This document shows positions 27,245 through 40,394 of a stretch of DNA of 64,000 bases, one piece after another; position 1 is the first letter of the stretch; every line of letters begins with the position of its first letter. The stretch comes from Paragonimus skrjabini miyazakii (taxonomy: Eukaryota; Platyhelminthes; Trematoda; Plagiorchiida; Troglotrematidae): the NCBI GenBank assembly GCA_014338405.1, contig JTDE01000112.1, positions 256,365 through 320,364 on the forward strand, in the 5' to 3' direction. The notes under the pieces were generated by a model. That model was not told the origin of the DNA, ran no database searches, and worked only from the letters and a program-made list of their open reading frames with translations. The translations under genes and the position numbers were made by a program.

Positions 27245-29780
27245 CAGTTGTACTTATGCAAATCAAAGGAACGGATGCGTCTGCGAACGACATGCTTAGG
27301 ATATTTGGTATATCACTGTGTGACAGTTATGTCGCGATACTAATTTTTCCAAACTAATTGAAGAAGGTAACATTCGTCACGTTTGGCTTTGAACAGAGGA
27401 AGTAAACGAATGTTTGCAATATTCCGACGTTTTGATGGTTCCTGCAATGCTTGTTAATTGAGTCATACTTTTATCATGCACTTGTCTTCAACACATTTTC
27501 CCTAATTTAGTATAAAACGTTGCTTCAACAATAGGTGAATAAAGTTCATCCGAAACAAAATTAGATGTTTCAGGTATTAGTCCATTGTTGTACACAGTTT
27601 TTAGGTGCATCTACTTGTCTGGAATCAGCGAGTAGAATGACGTGTTTTCCTTACACATATTTTGAATGTCCACTTTAGTTGCTTGAAATGCAATGTCTTA
27701 AACTAACGAATAATATTTGACTTTCGTTTGAAGCAGACAACAGAAACTTGCCATGTTTCTTCGCGCATCCGAAAACTAGTTATGTCAAGATATTCGAAGT
27801 GACACTTCTCCGAAAAGCTGGTGCATCTGTTCAGAATTTGAACTCTGCATATCAAGTTGACTTACACGGTGCGATATGTTTAACTTGGATGTGTCACAAA
27901 ACACACTTGCGTTCCTTCTGGGTGTTTGGTAGACTCGTTCATGTTCAAGCGGTGCATACATTCTGTCAACTCACCACATTCCTATATTCAAATGGCAAAC
28001 GGCATGTGGCAGCTATCATCCAGGATTGCTTCCCTAATGACTAATACCACTTTTGTTATTCGGCATAATCTTCAGCCATCAACTTAGCAAGACTGTTTTT
28101 GGTTGGAGTGAGTAGGACACCATATGCCTATCAGTCTTCCATGTCTTCCATGAACAAAATCCACAGAGATTCAAGTTATAGAATTAACCCCCTCCTCTAG
28201 TGATAACTGGAATTATGATTGTTTATGAGACTGACCGGTGGTCAGTGCAAGAAAATTACGGATGTCACGCAAGTAGTCGCTGTGACGAACACATTTGTAA
28301 TTGTTGAAGATTATGGCTTTGCAGTAGGCAACATGTCGTGTTGTGTTAAAACGGTTGCTACTGAAATGCACCCACTTATTGTAAGTGCCAAATTATGTAG
28401 GTTTGGTCGATTACGGATGACATTATTTTTGGTCAGATGACGAACAGGTAGGATAAATGCAAGTAGCACTTATGGCTCACGGTAAACTTGCGTTGGTGGA
28501 GGCTACAGTGAACGAAATAGGTGGTGACTGCCAATCATGATTGATTATTGAATCAGTCTGTTTTACCATTTTATCTATCAGCAATAAACTCTGGTCGGTT
28601 GTCCAGTGCATTAAACCAACTAGGACAGACCTGCGTTATAGACGTAATCTTCAGTTAAACACCATTTGCAGTTGAAACTTTAGCTCACACGTCTCAGAAG
28701 GAGGCTTGCTTTCAGTATATCTGCTTCAAAATTAAGGTTTCTCAGTTCCGGTCCATGTTCTGTCACCGAAATTTTATTGGTCATGACACCGTTAACTTCT
28801 CAAATGAAGCGTCCACATTAACAGTGTTCACAGCATTCAGGGACGACCGCTTGGTGACGGTGGAAATGTAACCTAATGGTTGCCTTGGAAGATACAACAA
28901 CTTTTGTTTTGTTTTACAAGATTCGCAAGAAAAATCCATCTAGTAAAGTTAATCTAGGTATTTTGTAGAGAAAAACATTGGTTGTTTAATGGTTTCTCGT
29001 CGACTAAGGCATTTGGCCTTGGTATGCGAAGTAGCGTTGCCCAAAAATCGTCTTTAGGTGTAAAATATCACGTTTATGCTGTACAGAGCTACTTCCAAGT
29101 CTGTCCTGTGTTCTGGTAAACAAACCATAAAAGAATAAATCGGTTTCTGTTAGGAAACTCTGTACGTTTCAATATGTTCGTTTTCAAAGTCCGAACGCTT
29201 GCTGGAGCTGAAAACAGCAGAATTACCAAATGCTTCTTGACAAGGCTTGTAAACTATTAAGGTGTATAGTTATCCAGTGAGCAGAAGTTTTCGTTTGGAT
29301 ACTTTACTTCGCTACTTGTGTTGGTCGGCAAGTTATGGAAAACCAAGTGCCTTATTCGAAACCACGTTTAGTTTCTTCATTGACGGTAACAGATTAACGC
29401 ACGTCAGGTTCGTCTAACGTATTAATGAACGGGCCAGTCACAACTCAACACGCTCGCCGCCAAAAAGTAGCTACTGATGCCAACATGATTTGTTCTCCAT
29501 TAAAAGAACATCGTTTTCTCTATAAAAATCAAGATAATCTACTGCTAACTACGCCAGTGTTGTTCCGATCTTGCGGACTAAGTGGCCACTTACTCGATGA
29601 AACCATATCGTATCACAAACACAGCTACCGTACAACCAGCATACGAAAAAGTTATTCCGAATATACTACACTTCGATTGAAAACTTTCGTGCTGCGGAGA
29701 AAATGTATTTTGTTAACGAATACCTTTATGGAACACAGTGATTCCGTTTGATTTGTAAGCTAACTTTATCGGTTAATTTT
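27245..29780. other. No supported gene (would be intron of the Ig-like locus)
   Basis: Open frames at 27748-28044, 28219-28440 and 29425-29751 are unrecognised and lie in frames or contexts that do not join the Ig exon. Nothing else is seen. Confidence 0.45.
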
Positions 29781-29784
29781 ACAG

Positions 29785-30201
29785 AACTCGCAATAGATGG
29801 TTACAACGAAGGCCACGTCGGTTCCGCAATCTCACTGAACTGTGTCGCATATTTCACAACGGTGTCGAGCAATAACCACTATTTGGTTTGGTCGCACAAA
29901 ATTGGTTCCCAGTTTGTATACATCACACCGAGTTCTGACTTGGAAAAATTGACATTTTTATTACACAATGTGGATCTCGGTCCGGAGGGGCGTGCGGGAG
30001 ATCAACATCTACTAATTCGTTCAACCTCCACACACAATGTGCAAATCGACAACAGAGAATTTATAAATGGAACTTATCACAGTACACTTAGACTCCAACC
30101 TCTTCTTGTTGAACACGCTGGATTGTGGAGATGTTTGAAATTTTCTTACCCAAATCAAGACGGTCAGGTGGAGACAATCGATAAAATGGTTTACGTGAGG
30201 A
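29785..30201 (+). CDS. Exon encoding one immunoglobulin-like domain
   Basis: This is the clearest host coding sequence in the window. A pyrimidine-rich acceptor (GGTTAATTTTACAG, ending 29784) and a GTGAGT donor (30202-30207) bracket 417 nt, phase 1-1, the phase typical of Ig-domain exons. The 139 residues show an Ig fold: B strand GHVGSAISLNCVAY with the first Cys, C strand YLVWSHK with the core Trp, and F strand TLRLQPLLVEHAGLWRC with the second Cys in the D/E-x-G-x-W/Y-x-C context. NGT is a possible glycosylation site. The length fits a V-like or extended I-like domain. Such domains mediate extracellular binding. Upstream it probably joins the signal exon (26622-26685) and downstream the membrane exon (32461). 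The ligand and gene name are unknown. Confidence 0.82.
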
Positions 30202-30214
30202 GTGAGTTTCATTT

Positions 30215-32390
30215 GAAAAGCTCTTTATCCCAACGTTATAGAGTTTTGTTTCATTGACGTTACATAAATTCTAACGACATGTGTACGCAGTAAAGTTTAC
30301 AGTCGACATTCAATGTGAAGTTAGCACATCTAATCATGCGATGAGCAATTGCAAACGAAAACTGTTGTATATTTCCGTCATATAGATATTTATATTCTAT
30401 GACATTTATTAGCGAAGTATTTTTCTATATTAGGAAGGTGTATATCTAAACAATGACATTAAATGCAAATGCTCCGTATAGCAATATGTCATTTTTCATA
30501 GCGCACTAAAAACTAACGTGATGCAATATTTCCTGAGCTCATATCCCTCATATAACTGATATCCTTCAATAGCTCGAACTTATTCCACCCTAGATTACGC
30601 ACAAATGCTTTAAGCGCAGTTATAACAAAAAGAGATTTGTATACAGTTGGGTTCTGCTCGTTGACTATGTGTACAGCCCTCACAAAAGATGCATATTTAG
30701 TAACACGTGCTATATAGTCATGGGGACATAGATCGAATTAATGCCAGAAAATAGGAACTCCACATGGTTTGGCAAAAGGGTAATTATTGCACTTTGATGG
30801 AAGTGTTAGTGTACGACAGCTTCTTTTCGAATCTGATTACGGAAAGTGAAGTCAATTTATAGAAACAGCCTGGTTGAAGTAAAATTAGTTCAACAGGTAA
30901 TTACGGTATTTTATATGAATCAGTTAATCATAAAACCTTCCATTGAGTATATTACAAGATTCAGATGCTCCTACACAATGAACTGAAACTGACGACGCAA
31001 GTTTCTACGCACACTGAACAACGGACACTGAGTAACCTTTAAACTGATGTACGGGACGTTGAAACAGCTGCTTGCATTCGGTCAACCTTGAAACGTAATG
31101 ATTACCAACACTCATAGAGCTTGACAATCAAAATTCACAAAGCCACTAATTAAATCCCGAGATGGGAGATATTTATTGTAAACAGTAGATCATTGACAAG
31201 GACTCGATGTTGGGTTTCGTATGTGTGATTTTGAATAACTACAAAAGTTTGATAGTATTTCTTACGAGATTTGTTGGTTCCTGCAGCTGTTCAATTTAGG
31301 CAGTAAACACTCATCTTGTTTCAGAAACTCTACATGGTTCACGAAATTTCTTGAAGGATCGGTGACAAAAGCTTGTTCATTTTTGTGTTGCGTGAATGGT
31401 GGAAACCCCCCAAAGTAACTTCTGTAGCTTGACTAATCGACGTTTAAAAATAGCAGTATGTAAAGCATCACAGCTCATAGATACGTACAATTATGCACAC
31501 TGAATGAACAGGAGATCTAGAAAACTTTATCCGCAGGATATTAATAAGATCATTATTTGTGAACAAACATAACAGCAGAGCTGACAAAAATATCTGTAAG
31601 CAACACTACGTGAAAAAAGCACTTTCTGCAGATTACCACTGCAATAACGCTTCATTTCTGTTAAACTTCTACAACAGTCCGTAACCTCCCGATGAACGGG
31701 ATGTGAACAACGGTCAGCAAAGTTAGCAAGAAATTTGACTGACCAATGTACAGTCAGAGTGACATGCAGTTTCATACCCCAACTTTCAATCAAGTTTGAT
31801 TATGAATGTCCGGGTTGCAGGATAACCCGAAAAGGTTACACAATAATGTTTGTGTTACCCCTAACTTAGTAGTAGGCTTCATTGGATTATCAGTAAATTC
31901 GTAATCACTGGTTTCATTCAATGCGGAATCAGGGCGATTACTGAGATTAAATAGAGCTGGACATGTAGATGAAATTATATGACTTTTTCAAATACGGGGC
32001 TAACATTGTGGTTGGCAATAATGTCGCATTTTGTAAATCCGAACAAAGATAAAAATTGACATCCCCTCCGTTAAAAGAATATACGCTTCTGATATGGTCA
32101 AGCCAAAGATTAGTGTCTGCTTAAAACGGACTGTCTGCAACGTGAACCTGAATGTGAAGACTGTCGTCAAATACAAACTTTACACAGCTTCCAGTTGACG
32201 TGTGCTCGTAGGTTCACCAGCTTAAAGAGTGTTACAAAGTAGCATGCTCCTATCTTTGATTTTGTAAAAGGGTGCATCACATATACGACTTAAAACCCCT
32301 GCAGGAGTGTGAAGAAAGGAGCTGAGTACACAGACTAATATAAAACATTGAACAGCACCGAAATGAATACACACTTTTTGATTTGTGCGG
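30215..32390. other. No supported gene (would be intron of the Ig-like locus)
   Basis: AT-rich with short frames. An acceptor-like TTGTTTCAG at about 31325 opens a short frame that stops soon after. No transposon was recognised. Confidence 0.45.
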
Positions 32391-32394
32391 ACTT

Positions 32395-32710
32395 CGTAAT
32401 GTTGTGACTGTAATAGACGCTTAGTCTGCGAATTCGTTTATTGCACAAACTCCTGTACAGGTCATGTTAAAAATGGAACCACAAATGCGTACACTCATTT
32501 GCACGGCAGACGTGCATTCACATACATTGGGAGACAATACTTTGTCATTCACCTTGGAATTTCTCCCATAGTGCGCACGCACAATTCCGATAATCTCTTC
32601 TGGTTTATCGTTTTTCTGATGTTGGGGGCTTGCTCTTTTATTTCTGGATATCGCCTGTGAGTAGTATACGATTTGTCAGTAGTATATACTACTCGGAACG
32701 AAACTGCTTG
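32395..32710 (+). repeat. Duplicated segment, copy B (carries transmembrane exon B)
   Basis: Partner of 26915-27240 in the same orientation. The hairpin behind the exon is re-formed differently here, as the palindrome AGTAGTATATACTACT. Similarity fades on both sides, so the duplication covers little more than the exon. Confidence 0.8.
32461..32660 (+). CDS. Candidate transmembrane exon, copy B (probable last exon of the Ig-like gene)
   Basis: An acceptor-like CTCCTGTACAG ends at 32460. The first two bases complete the split codon left by the Ig exon (A plus GT, Ser), so the frame continues. It reads HVKNGTTNAYTHLHGRR, AFTYIGRQYFVIHLG, ISPIVRTHNSDN, then a membrane span LFWFIVFLMLGACSFI, GYRL and TGA (32658-32660). 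NGT is a possible glycosylation site. The order signal, Ig, stalk, membrane span makes a type I protein of about 225 residues with a very short tail. A GTGAGT donor over the stop would allow splicing to a longer tail. Copy A differs at roughly a third of residues, so the segment evolves fast. Confidence 0.55.
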
Positions 32711-32714
32711 CTAT

Positions 32715-35700
32715 ACAACAATAACATGAAAGCCGGCAAATTGGAAGGGCAGGATAATTCTTATGTATTCGCTGTTTGACTAGAATGGCAAATTACCTTT
32801 TCAGTCTATTTGTGACCAATGAGCTTGACAAAAATGCTAATGAAATTGGTTATGTCTGAAATTTGCTCACTAGCTCAAAACATCAGTCCAGAGAAAGATT
32901 AGAAACGTTATCTTGCATGCATATTATTATATGCTTCGTTACTTTTTGTCCCGGTCTGTAGTTGAGACAGAAGATAATCTTCAAGTGTCCCTATTATGTG
33001 GACAGTTGTACCATCATCTACAGTCAACCCAGATATGAGACAATCCCGGAACTTTTGATTCGTCTAGCTTCTAATATTTGGTCAAACTCAATATATTACA
33101 TATCCATAGTAAAATTCTGTCCACATGCATGTTTTCCAAGTGATGGTCCACTAACGGACTAAACTCACTCGGTATTGCAGTGTTAGGTTTCACGAACTTG
33201 TCTCTCTAAAGTTAATGGTAACGGTGTCTGGTTTGATTGTAACCGGCTCCAGTAGGTCTCATTGGTGTAACTTGCTCGAACCAAGGAGCCAGTTAGCGCA
33301 TTTGCCATGTTTTTGCCTGCGTTCTCGTTTGATGACAAGTAAATGTCAATAGCTTTTTCGAATGGCTCATCAGAGATTGTCTACCAATCGGGCAAATAAC
33401 GTCTCGATATCTGAAGATGAGTGTCATATGATGAGCACTTGAGCCATTCTCACGCATGATTTAAGTCACCTGACTCATTCCCAGGAGACTCTGTCCCATT
33501 CTACATAAGTGAAGCATAATGACTTTTGTCAACTGGTTTTTGTTTGGGTTTTGTACTCGTTTTAGGCATCCCTAAACGGTAGCTGAAAAACATAACAGCG
33601 TCCGCCTATACATTTGACCTTTTGTGAACTATTTAACAATACAAATATGAGTAATTTATTTGACAGTCTATTTACCGTAAATATATGGCAACGTTTTTGT
33701 CCAGGTGATGTTCTCTATTGAGACAAAGTTTGAATGATCAACGGATACCAGCAGATAACCTCTACGATAACTGACTATTAATCTGGAATTAGAACTTGTA
33801 GTAGGGTAGATAATTAGGTAACCACCTAAGTTAAATTGTCCAGTCTTTAGCTCCGATGTATTTACTACAGAATGGATGTATCAAACTTACAGCCGACTAG
33901 ACAAACATCATCAATGGACACTCGTTTGCTGACAGCCTCCGTTGAACAGTCGTAAAGTACCCTATGAAGTGGTCCGATATTGACCATATTAGCTTACAGG
34001 ACTTAGTACACAAGCGTTCCATTAAACAGGCGGGTTGTGAAAGCGACTCTGCTAGACGATGGCCTGTTGTATAGTTTCTGCAACAGACCTTCAGAATATG
34101 ACCTAATGACAAAAAAACATGTAGGCAATAACGATAACAGTTTTTATAAGATAAAATCCAGTCAAAATTGTTTGCAGTCTTGGTAGTCTCGTAGATTATC
34201 CAGTCAGCCCTTTCAAGAAGTAACCCATAATAAAGCTTATTCTACCCGGTTAAATGTCCACTTCGTGCAACTAACTCAAGCAGAACCACCCTAGATACCA
34301 ATAGTTTGATGGTGTCCCGTTTAAATTCTCGAACTTCCTCTAGTTAACTCCTCGTTAATCTACTCATCAGGCAAATGCTCGTAGCTGAGGAAGACGCAAC
34401 ATGATTGTGGTCAGTAGTCAAGCCTGTTTGGTAATGCTGGTTTCGGTTTCTCTAAAACTAACATACACACACACACACAAAAGTTCAGGAGGAAAATACA
34501 CTAACGAGGCAAGTGGGAGATAGCGTATTTGGTAACTGCAAGAAAATCTGAGACTTTCATGTGAATAATTTTCAAAATTATTGCATCATTATACGCTGTA
34601 ATTACTATGACGATCAGAAGAAAAATAAAAGATTTCTGCATTCCCCTGCTGTCCGGCAAACTTTACTGAACAGAATTGAGAAACGTGTGATCCGTCATAA
34701 CACAATATAGCCAGAATGTGATAGACAGACAAACAGACACACGCTCACATAGATTAAGTTAGTCACCTTAATGCCCACAAGTTCGAAGTGCTTTGAGTGA
34801 AATAAAAATATCGATTCCAAACGATCAGCAGCAGCATCTATACTTACAGTCCGTACAGTGTTGGAAAAGTCAGATAGCGAACAAACACGATACCAATAAG
34901 GAGTGCGTTGCGCCCCTTATTCTGCCCCGCCTAGTTCGATTGGTGTTCACATATATCAGCATGTTATTCTAGTTTGTAATCACATAACCGAAACCCGTAC
35001 AATGCGAAATTTTTGTGTCGACGCAAACCAAACGGCCTTTGCATCCTGGATATTCCGCACTCCAAGCTGTAGCAGGTTTCCAGTGAACAAAGCATTTCAA
35101 TCTGGAGAACATTTTTTAACGAACTGTCCATGTCGATCTCGACAACGCAACAAGTTGCCCTCATCACCGATAGATTAGTCCAATACGACATGTCAACAGG
35201 AAGCGGAACGAAACGGCCCAGTGACTAGGCCACACAACCGAGTGGTGACAAACGATGCTTATCTTTTTGTTAACGTAGCCACAATACGCCACGTGAGGGT
35301 TCACAAATGGCGCATTAACTCTAAAACCAAAGTGATGTGCCTCAGATTCTATGTAAACGTCTGCTTTGTTCTTACTAACCACCGGTAGATGAAAAAATAT
35401 CCCAATGACAAAATCCGTTAGAGAAATATCGTATTTTCTTTTTGTCCATGTGTACTCACCCGCGCATGCTAGTTCCTAATCCAGTATTGCTTTCCATGCG
35501 TTGAAACGCTTACAGTGACGTATGTGGTCAAAACACCGGGTCGATGGGACTGAACGACTTGAATGAAAAAGCACGTACATTCCACCCTCACCACAGCCAG
35601 CACATCTGGCTGCGGTTTCACCAGTGCGTTTTGCTCGTTCGCTCACCCGACTCGGTTAGGGTGCGTGCTCTTTAGGTATGCCCTTCGATCTGGGCTATGG

Positions 35701-38700
35701 CCACAGGCCACAGTGCCTGGACCGTGGTACGTTGGTGTACGAATCGATGTAAGTCAGTTCTCACACACCGCCTGGATTTGTTACCGGAAATAGGTGATTA
35801 CAGGAAAGGGGACACCACAGATATAAAACTGACCTGTTCTGAAAAGTGCCCGTATGGCGTTCAGACCTTCCAGGTTTTGTTTCCTTGCGATAAACCTAGA
35901 AAATGGATTGTGCCGTGTAATCCGTTGATGTGGCAGCAAATGGTACGCATCTAGCAATATTCGAACTCTTGACGTCATGATCAGAGGGCTAGTCAATACT
36001 CAGTGTTATACGATGCAATCTGTCTGTTGGGCTCTGCGTCGCTCATTTAGTTAATCTGGCTGACGAAATTCCCGTAGTATCCACTGATAGTAATATTTTC
36101 ACGAGAACTGTGTATAATCGTTTGCTTTGCTCCCTTACCAAACTGATATCAACGAATGCTTCAAGTGAAAAACCATCCATCTAATATAAATGACTTCATT
36201 CAGAAAGCGTATAGTACAGACCTTCAGAAGTTCACTAGTCGCTTCCGTAAGGAGCTGACATACATTTAACTTTGGTCGAATATAACAGCACAAACAGTCC
36301 CAAGTTCCTAGTAGCCTATTTAAGTGTGAGGATTATGCAGTGGCAGTTATTGTGCCATTCATTCCCAGTAGTGTGTGTACAAGTTTGAGTAGCCGGAACA
36401 AAAGTACCATCGTGAATTTTGCAGTGGATGCACGGATTCGGGTTTTCACTGTAAAGTCTTAAAAAAATTGTTAACTAAGTGACAAACTCATTCCAGATAC
36501 ATGTCCTTTTACCTAGGGAGTTAAGGCAAGTGAAAGAATTTTAATGAGATTTTGTTTGATTGTAGTTCGAATCGTTACTGTGCTTTCAAGAAAAACGGGA
36601 AAATGTTTTTGTTTGAATTTACCGCCTGCAGTAATCCATTACTGACCTGTGTAAAATATGTCAAGTTTTTCGCGTTCTCTCTGTATCACACTTAGTAGAA
36701 TTAGTATGATTATGGCAATTTTAACATTCCTGCTACACACTGCTACACTGCTGGTAGGCATGCCTTCATTACGGAGTCACCGCAATATCCACAAGGTATT
36801 GCACATACTGCCCACAATTCAGAAATCGTTGAAAATTGATGAACTCACCGTAATGAGATTAGGTTGGAGCGGTTTCCTGACTGGAGAAAGTTAAACCAAT
36901 CAGGGCCCAAGTAAAAGCTGCTGGAAGTGAAATTGTCGTCGACCAGCGCCAACGAACCAAAAACGGCGATTAGCCGCTAAGTCGGATTTGTTTGTAGGAG
37001 TGCATGGTTAACTTAAGTTGGTTGAACGAATGTCGGTTTTCAGCTGATGAGTTAAGTCACAGAACGTGATTTCGAACCAGCCAAACAAAAGTTAACGCGC
37101 TCGTTGTGCAGTAGCAATGGGTGATACAAAACTGTTATTTTGTCATAATTAAGGCCTTGTCTTTCAGAGTGATTGAGATTGCTTAGTGCCACTCAGATCA
37201 ATATTGTACTGATTTCCGGACTTGATGGCCAACCAGGCAACATTCACCAGTTCTCCAAACACCTATTATAAGACAAGGAGCTCTGTACTTCGAGGTTTCC
37301 ATCAACCCACTGTTGCTTCTCCCATCCTAAGGAGTATTACTTTGTGTACGGTTTTCACAAGGTCATTTTTACTGTGACCCGAAACGGCAGGTTTCTAAGT
37401 CAGTGCACGTTCAAAAAAGGTGGTCATGTTTATTTAACCGACAAATGTTTTCAGTGCACACGTTGTTACATTAAATTTAATACTAGCCGAAATTATCTAT
37501 GTGAAAGTTGAGAAAATCAATTATCACTGAGTTAGCTTATGAAGACATATTTACTTTTACAATCCTCGATTTCAGCAAAAAAAGCCTTCACCCGGGAACA
37601 CAAAAGCGCAAATGAAAGAGATCAACCTAACATGGGGACAAGTAAATTCAATCGAACGAAGTCCATTTTTGAGTTTTTCATTCTCCTGCTTTCACTCTTC
37701 ACCATAAGCTGTGTTTGAATATGTCCAATCCACCTGTATCACTAATGGATCAAACCATGTCAAATGTACATATTCCAAATTATTTCTTATGATTTTCCTG
37801 TCCTTAATGTGCCGATGCTTGCAAATCGCGGTTAGTTAATAACACTGTCCAGTAACCATCTTCAATTGCTTGAAACAATGCAAAAAAATTATTCTATACT
37901 TGCGTATATTGTGCCATGCAGTTGTTGAGAGTAAAACAACATGAGATTTTATACGTTGGTATGCTTTGTTCGACCGGGCATACACAAGATTCTCCCAAAT
38001 AATTTATACATAAATACAACATTTAAAACCTGGTCATTTTCGTGTTAGTGTTATCACCAAATGAGGGAGTTTCGAACTTCCAGATATGAGACAGTTGCAC
38101 CACTTCTCATGGTTAACTAACATAGCCTTTCGTCTATTTGTATTAGTGTTAACTTCTGGCAAGTAAAATACGGTTCAAACGTGTCGGCTGCTAAGGCTCG
38201 GAACACTTGATATTCGCGGATGGGCACCATGGTTCACCTACTTTATCTTCAGTCTTCGTATTTCACTTTTCCTGTCTTTTTGGTGCATTATAAAAGACAG
38301 TACCCATGTCAGATAATACAAGAGATAGGTAGCAAAGTCTTGTACACACTTGTGAGTTAGCGTGAAACTATCAGCTACCTTAAAGAACATAACTTCCGTC
38401 AACGACACTTTTCATCAGCGACGTTTGGTATCCGTTGAAGTTCACTTGACTGGATGGCACGATCTGACACGCACGACTCTAGATTGATCAATTTCAAGGT
38501 TAGGCTCTATGAGACACTTTCTGTTTGTAGAAATACAGTACACAATTAATGTTAGATTTGAAACAGAAGACAGAGTCAGACAACAACCGATCGCACTAAC
38601 TGTAGCACCAGCCAACATGCTATATGCCCATTTTTATTAACAAAGACGGCAGAAGATGTGCTACAGTTCCAACCTGTCGAGGTAATCGAATGCTGCTTGG

Positions 38701-40250
38701 CGTTCTGAGAATGTGCTTCAAACTTCTCAAACAAAAAATCTATTCCTTGTACTGTTTCCGTCGCCCGTAATAGTATGTTCCCGATTGAACACATGAAAGC
38801 GTCAACTTGCTACCGTTTGCATTTCATACAAACCATTCGACAGAGATATTATCAAGGTTATGATCTTTGATTATCGTAAACGATTTCAGTATGGATTGTA
38901 AACTATGACTAACTGAACGCTGAAGTGAAAGCGCCTTAGCTCGATCGGTTGCTCAGCATCAATGTGTAAAGATGTCGTGTGCACTCTAACACTCCAGCAT
39001 TATGTATATCCGCACTGATCAAAAATTCCCCTCAAACAACTTCCTTTTTATTTGCATTCATATTTATTAGGTGGTGGGCATACTCCCAGTAATCATTTTT
39101 TCTTCCAGGTGACCTTCCACCCAAATTTCATACACTCAGACAAATAAATACACCTGCATCGGGCTCGATCGTCATAGGAAGGTTGATAAATTTCTTCTTA
39201 GCAACCACCTAGATTGAGCATCTAGTATCCCTCCTGAATGTGAGTGTATGCGTCTATGCTTGACATACATAATGTGGTGTTTAAGGGAACGAAATCGCGG
39301 GAATTGTGTAAGGTAATATAAAAATCCGCTGATTAGAACAATGTCTGTTCACAGTATCGGTTGTTCTGCCGACCATTGAGTGCACTCTTAATTGCTGCTG
39401 CTCTAGGATAAGACCAATGCACTTTCACACTTAGTCCGGGTTTGATAAGCAAATCTCTCTGGCACTATGCAGTTCACGCACAGGGTTGTCGGTGGCTGAT
39501 GAACTTGCAATAACATGTGACGAGTCTAAATTGACCGAATGGCTTTTGCAGTTTCCGAATGGATCTTAACAAATTTTACATGCTAATGTGTACAACATGG
39601 CAGCCATTCTTACGTTGCGATTTGTTAGGAAAATACGTTTAAAATGAGATTGTGTTATTGCGCTAACTATAGTCTTGAATAGCGGAAGCGAAATTTTCTA
39701 AACCAAATAATATAAAATACAAGTGGCAAGTCTTAAGACACTCAGAGGTTAGTTGGAATAATTGTGTTCGGAGATTGTGGTCAAGTTTCATAGTGTCCTG
39801 CCGTTCGTCACTAAGCCAGTCCAATGTGCAAAGTGAATGGTCACTTCGAATCAGATTTACATCAGTCACATTATCTGGGAGTTGATTGTCCACAAATTGA
39901 TCGTGTGAGGCTTTCAGCTACTATTGCAGTAGTCGTATGGTTGTTACAAATTTTGCATAAAAAATGTACGGTGCAAGAGACTGAGAACTAACTCATCACT
40001 GAACATCAGAAAAAAATGAAGAAATAGGTGAAACACTACTTGTTGCTTACGCTAGCATTAAAGGCAAAGTTATCATCTGATTGGATAAAATGAAAATCTT
40101 TCCCACCATTGTCACGAAGTCTCGTTAACTGATCGCACAGTCTGCAGGTTATGGCTAGAATCTACTAACAGTTTGGTTATCAGTCATTTTAATTCGCTCA
40201 CATTTTTCTGGTAACAAGTGGGTAACATTATATATCTGGAAGTAACTGTT
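32715..40250. other. No supported gene; weak exon candidates
   Basis: Mostly anonymous AT-rich DNA. A frame at 36658-36894 starts with ATG and a hydrophobic stretch (ISMIMAILTFLLHTATLLVG). A 66-nt stretch at 37576-37641 follows a good acceptor (CTCGATTTCAG) but is open in all frames. Entered in phase 2 from membrane exon B it would add a basic tail ending at a TGA. Slightly GC-richer sequence at 35470-35960 has overlapping frames and no recognisable product. None is firm. Confidence 0.4.
34465..34478. repeat. (AC)n microsatellite
   Basis: A short run of alternating A and C. No further structure. Confidence 0.9.
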
Positions 40251-40255
40251 TTCAA

Positions 40256-40388
40256 GTTGAACATCACCCACAATTGACCCCAGTTGTCGCATCCCCATAG
40301 ACTTTTCAGTCGGCCCATTTTCGAAAGGAGCTGACTGGAAAGTCTATGGGGATGCGACAGCTGCGATCAATTGTAGTTGATGTTTAAC
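40256..40388. mobile_element. Small inverted-repeat (MITE-like) element
   Basis: Two arms of about 56 bp (40256-40311 and 40333-40388) are imperfect inverted copies separated by about 21 bp. The outer ends read GTTGAACATCACCCACAATT and its complement; the inner blocks are GTCGCATCCCCATAGACTTT and its complement. There is no coding capacity. A related, longer version with the same arms is at 58636-58994, so this is a dispersed family. Homology continues past the right arm into CCGACTACTCAT in both copies, so the true element end may lie outside the arms. Confidence 0.8.
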
Positions 40389-40394
40389 TGGAAA

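Noticed and set aside
32962..33162. Second Ig-like domain after membrane exon B (KIIFKCPYYVDSC)
   Set aside because: A good acceptor precedes it, but the required phase hits a stop, the core Trp and F-strand motif are missing, and it would follow the membrane span.
33355..33400. Minus-strand CTGATGA followed by GAAA (hammerhead-like)
   Set aside because: The seven bases between them cannot form stem II, and the flanks do not pair as stems I and III.
34350..34390. Minus-strand CTGATGA near a possible PLE-like hammerhead
   Set aside because: The GAAA core is GAGG and no PLE sequence lies nearby.
37030..37075. Plus-strand CTGATGA with a pairable stem and B-box-like sequence on the other strand
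   Set aside because: GAAA is replaced by GAAC and the stem is not next to the core; no further tRNA or ribozyme parts.
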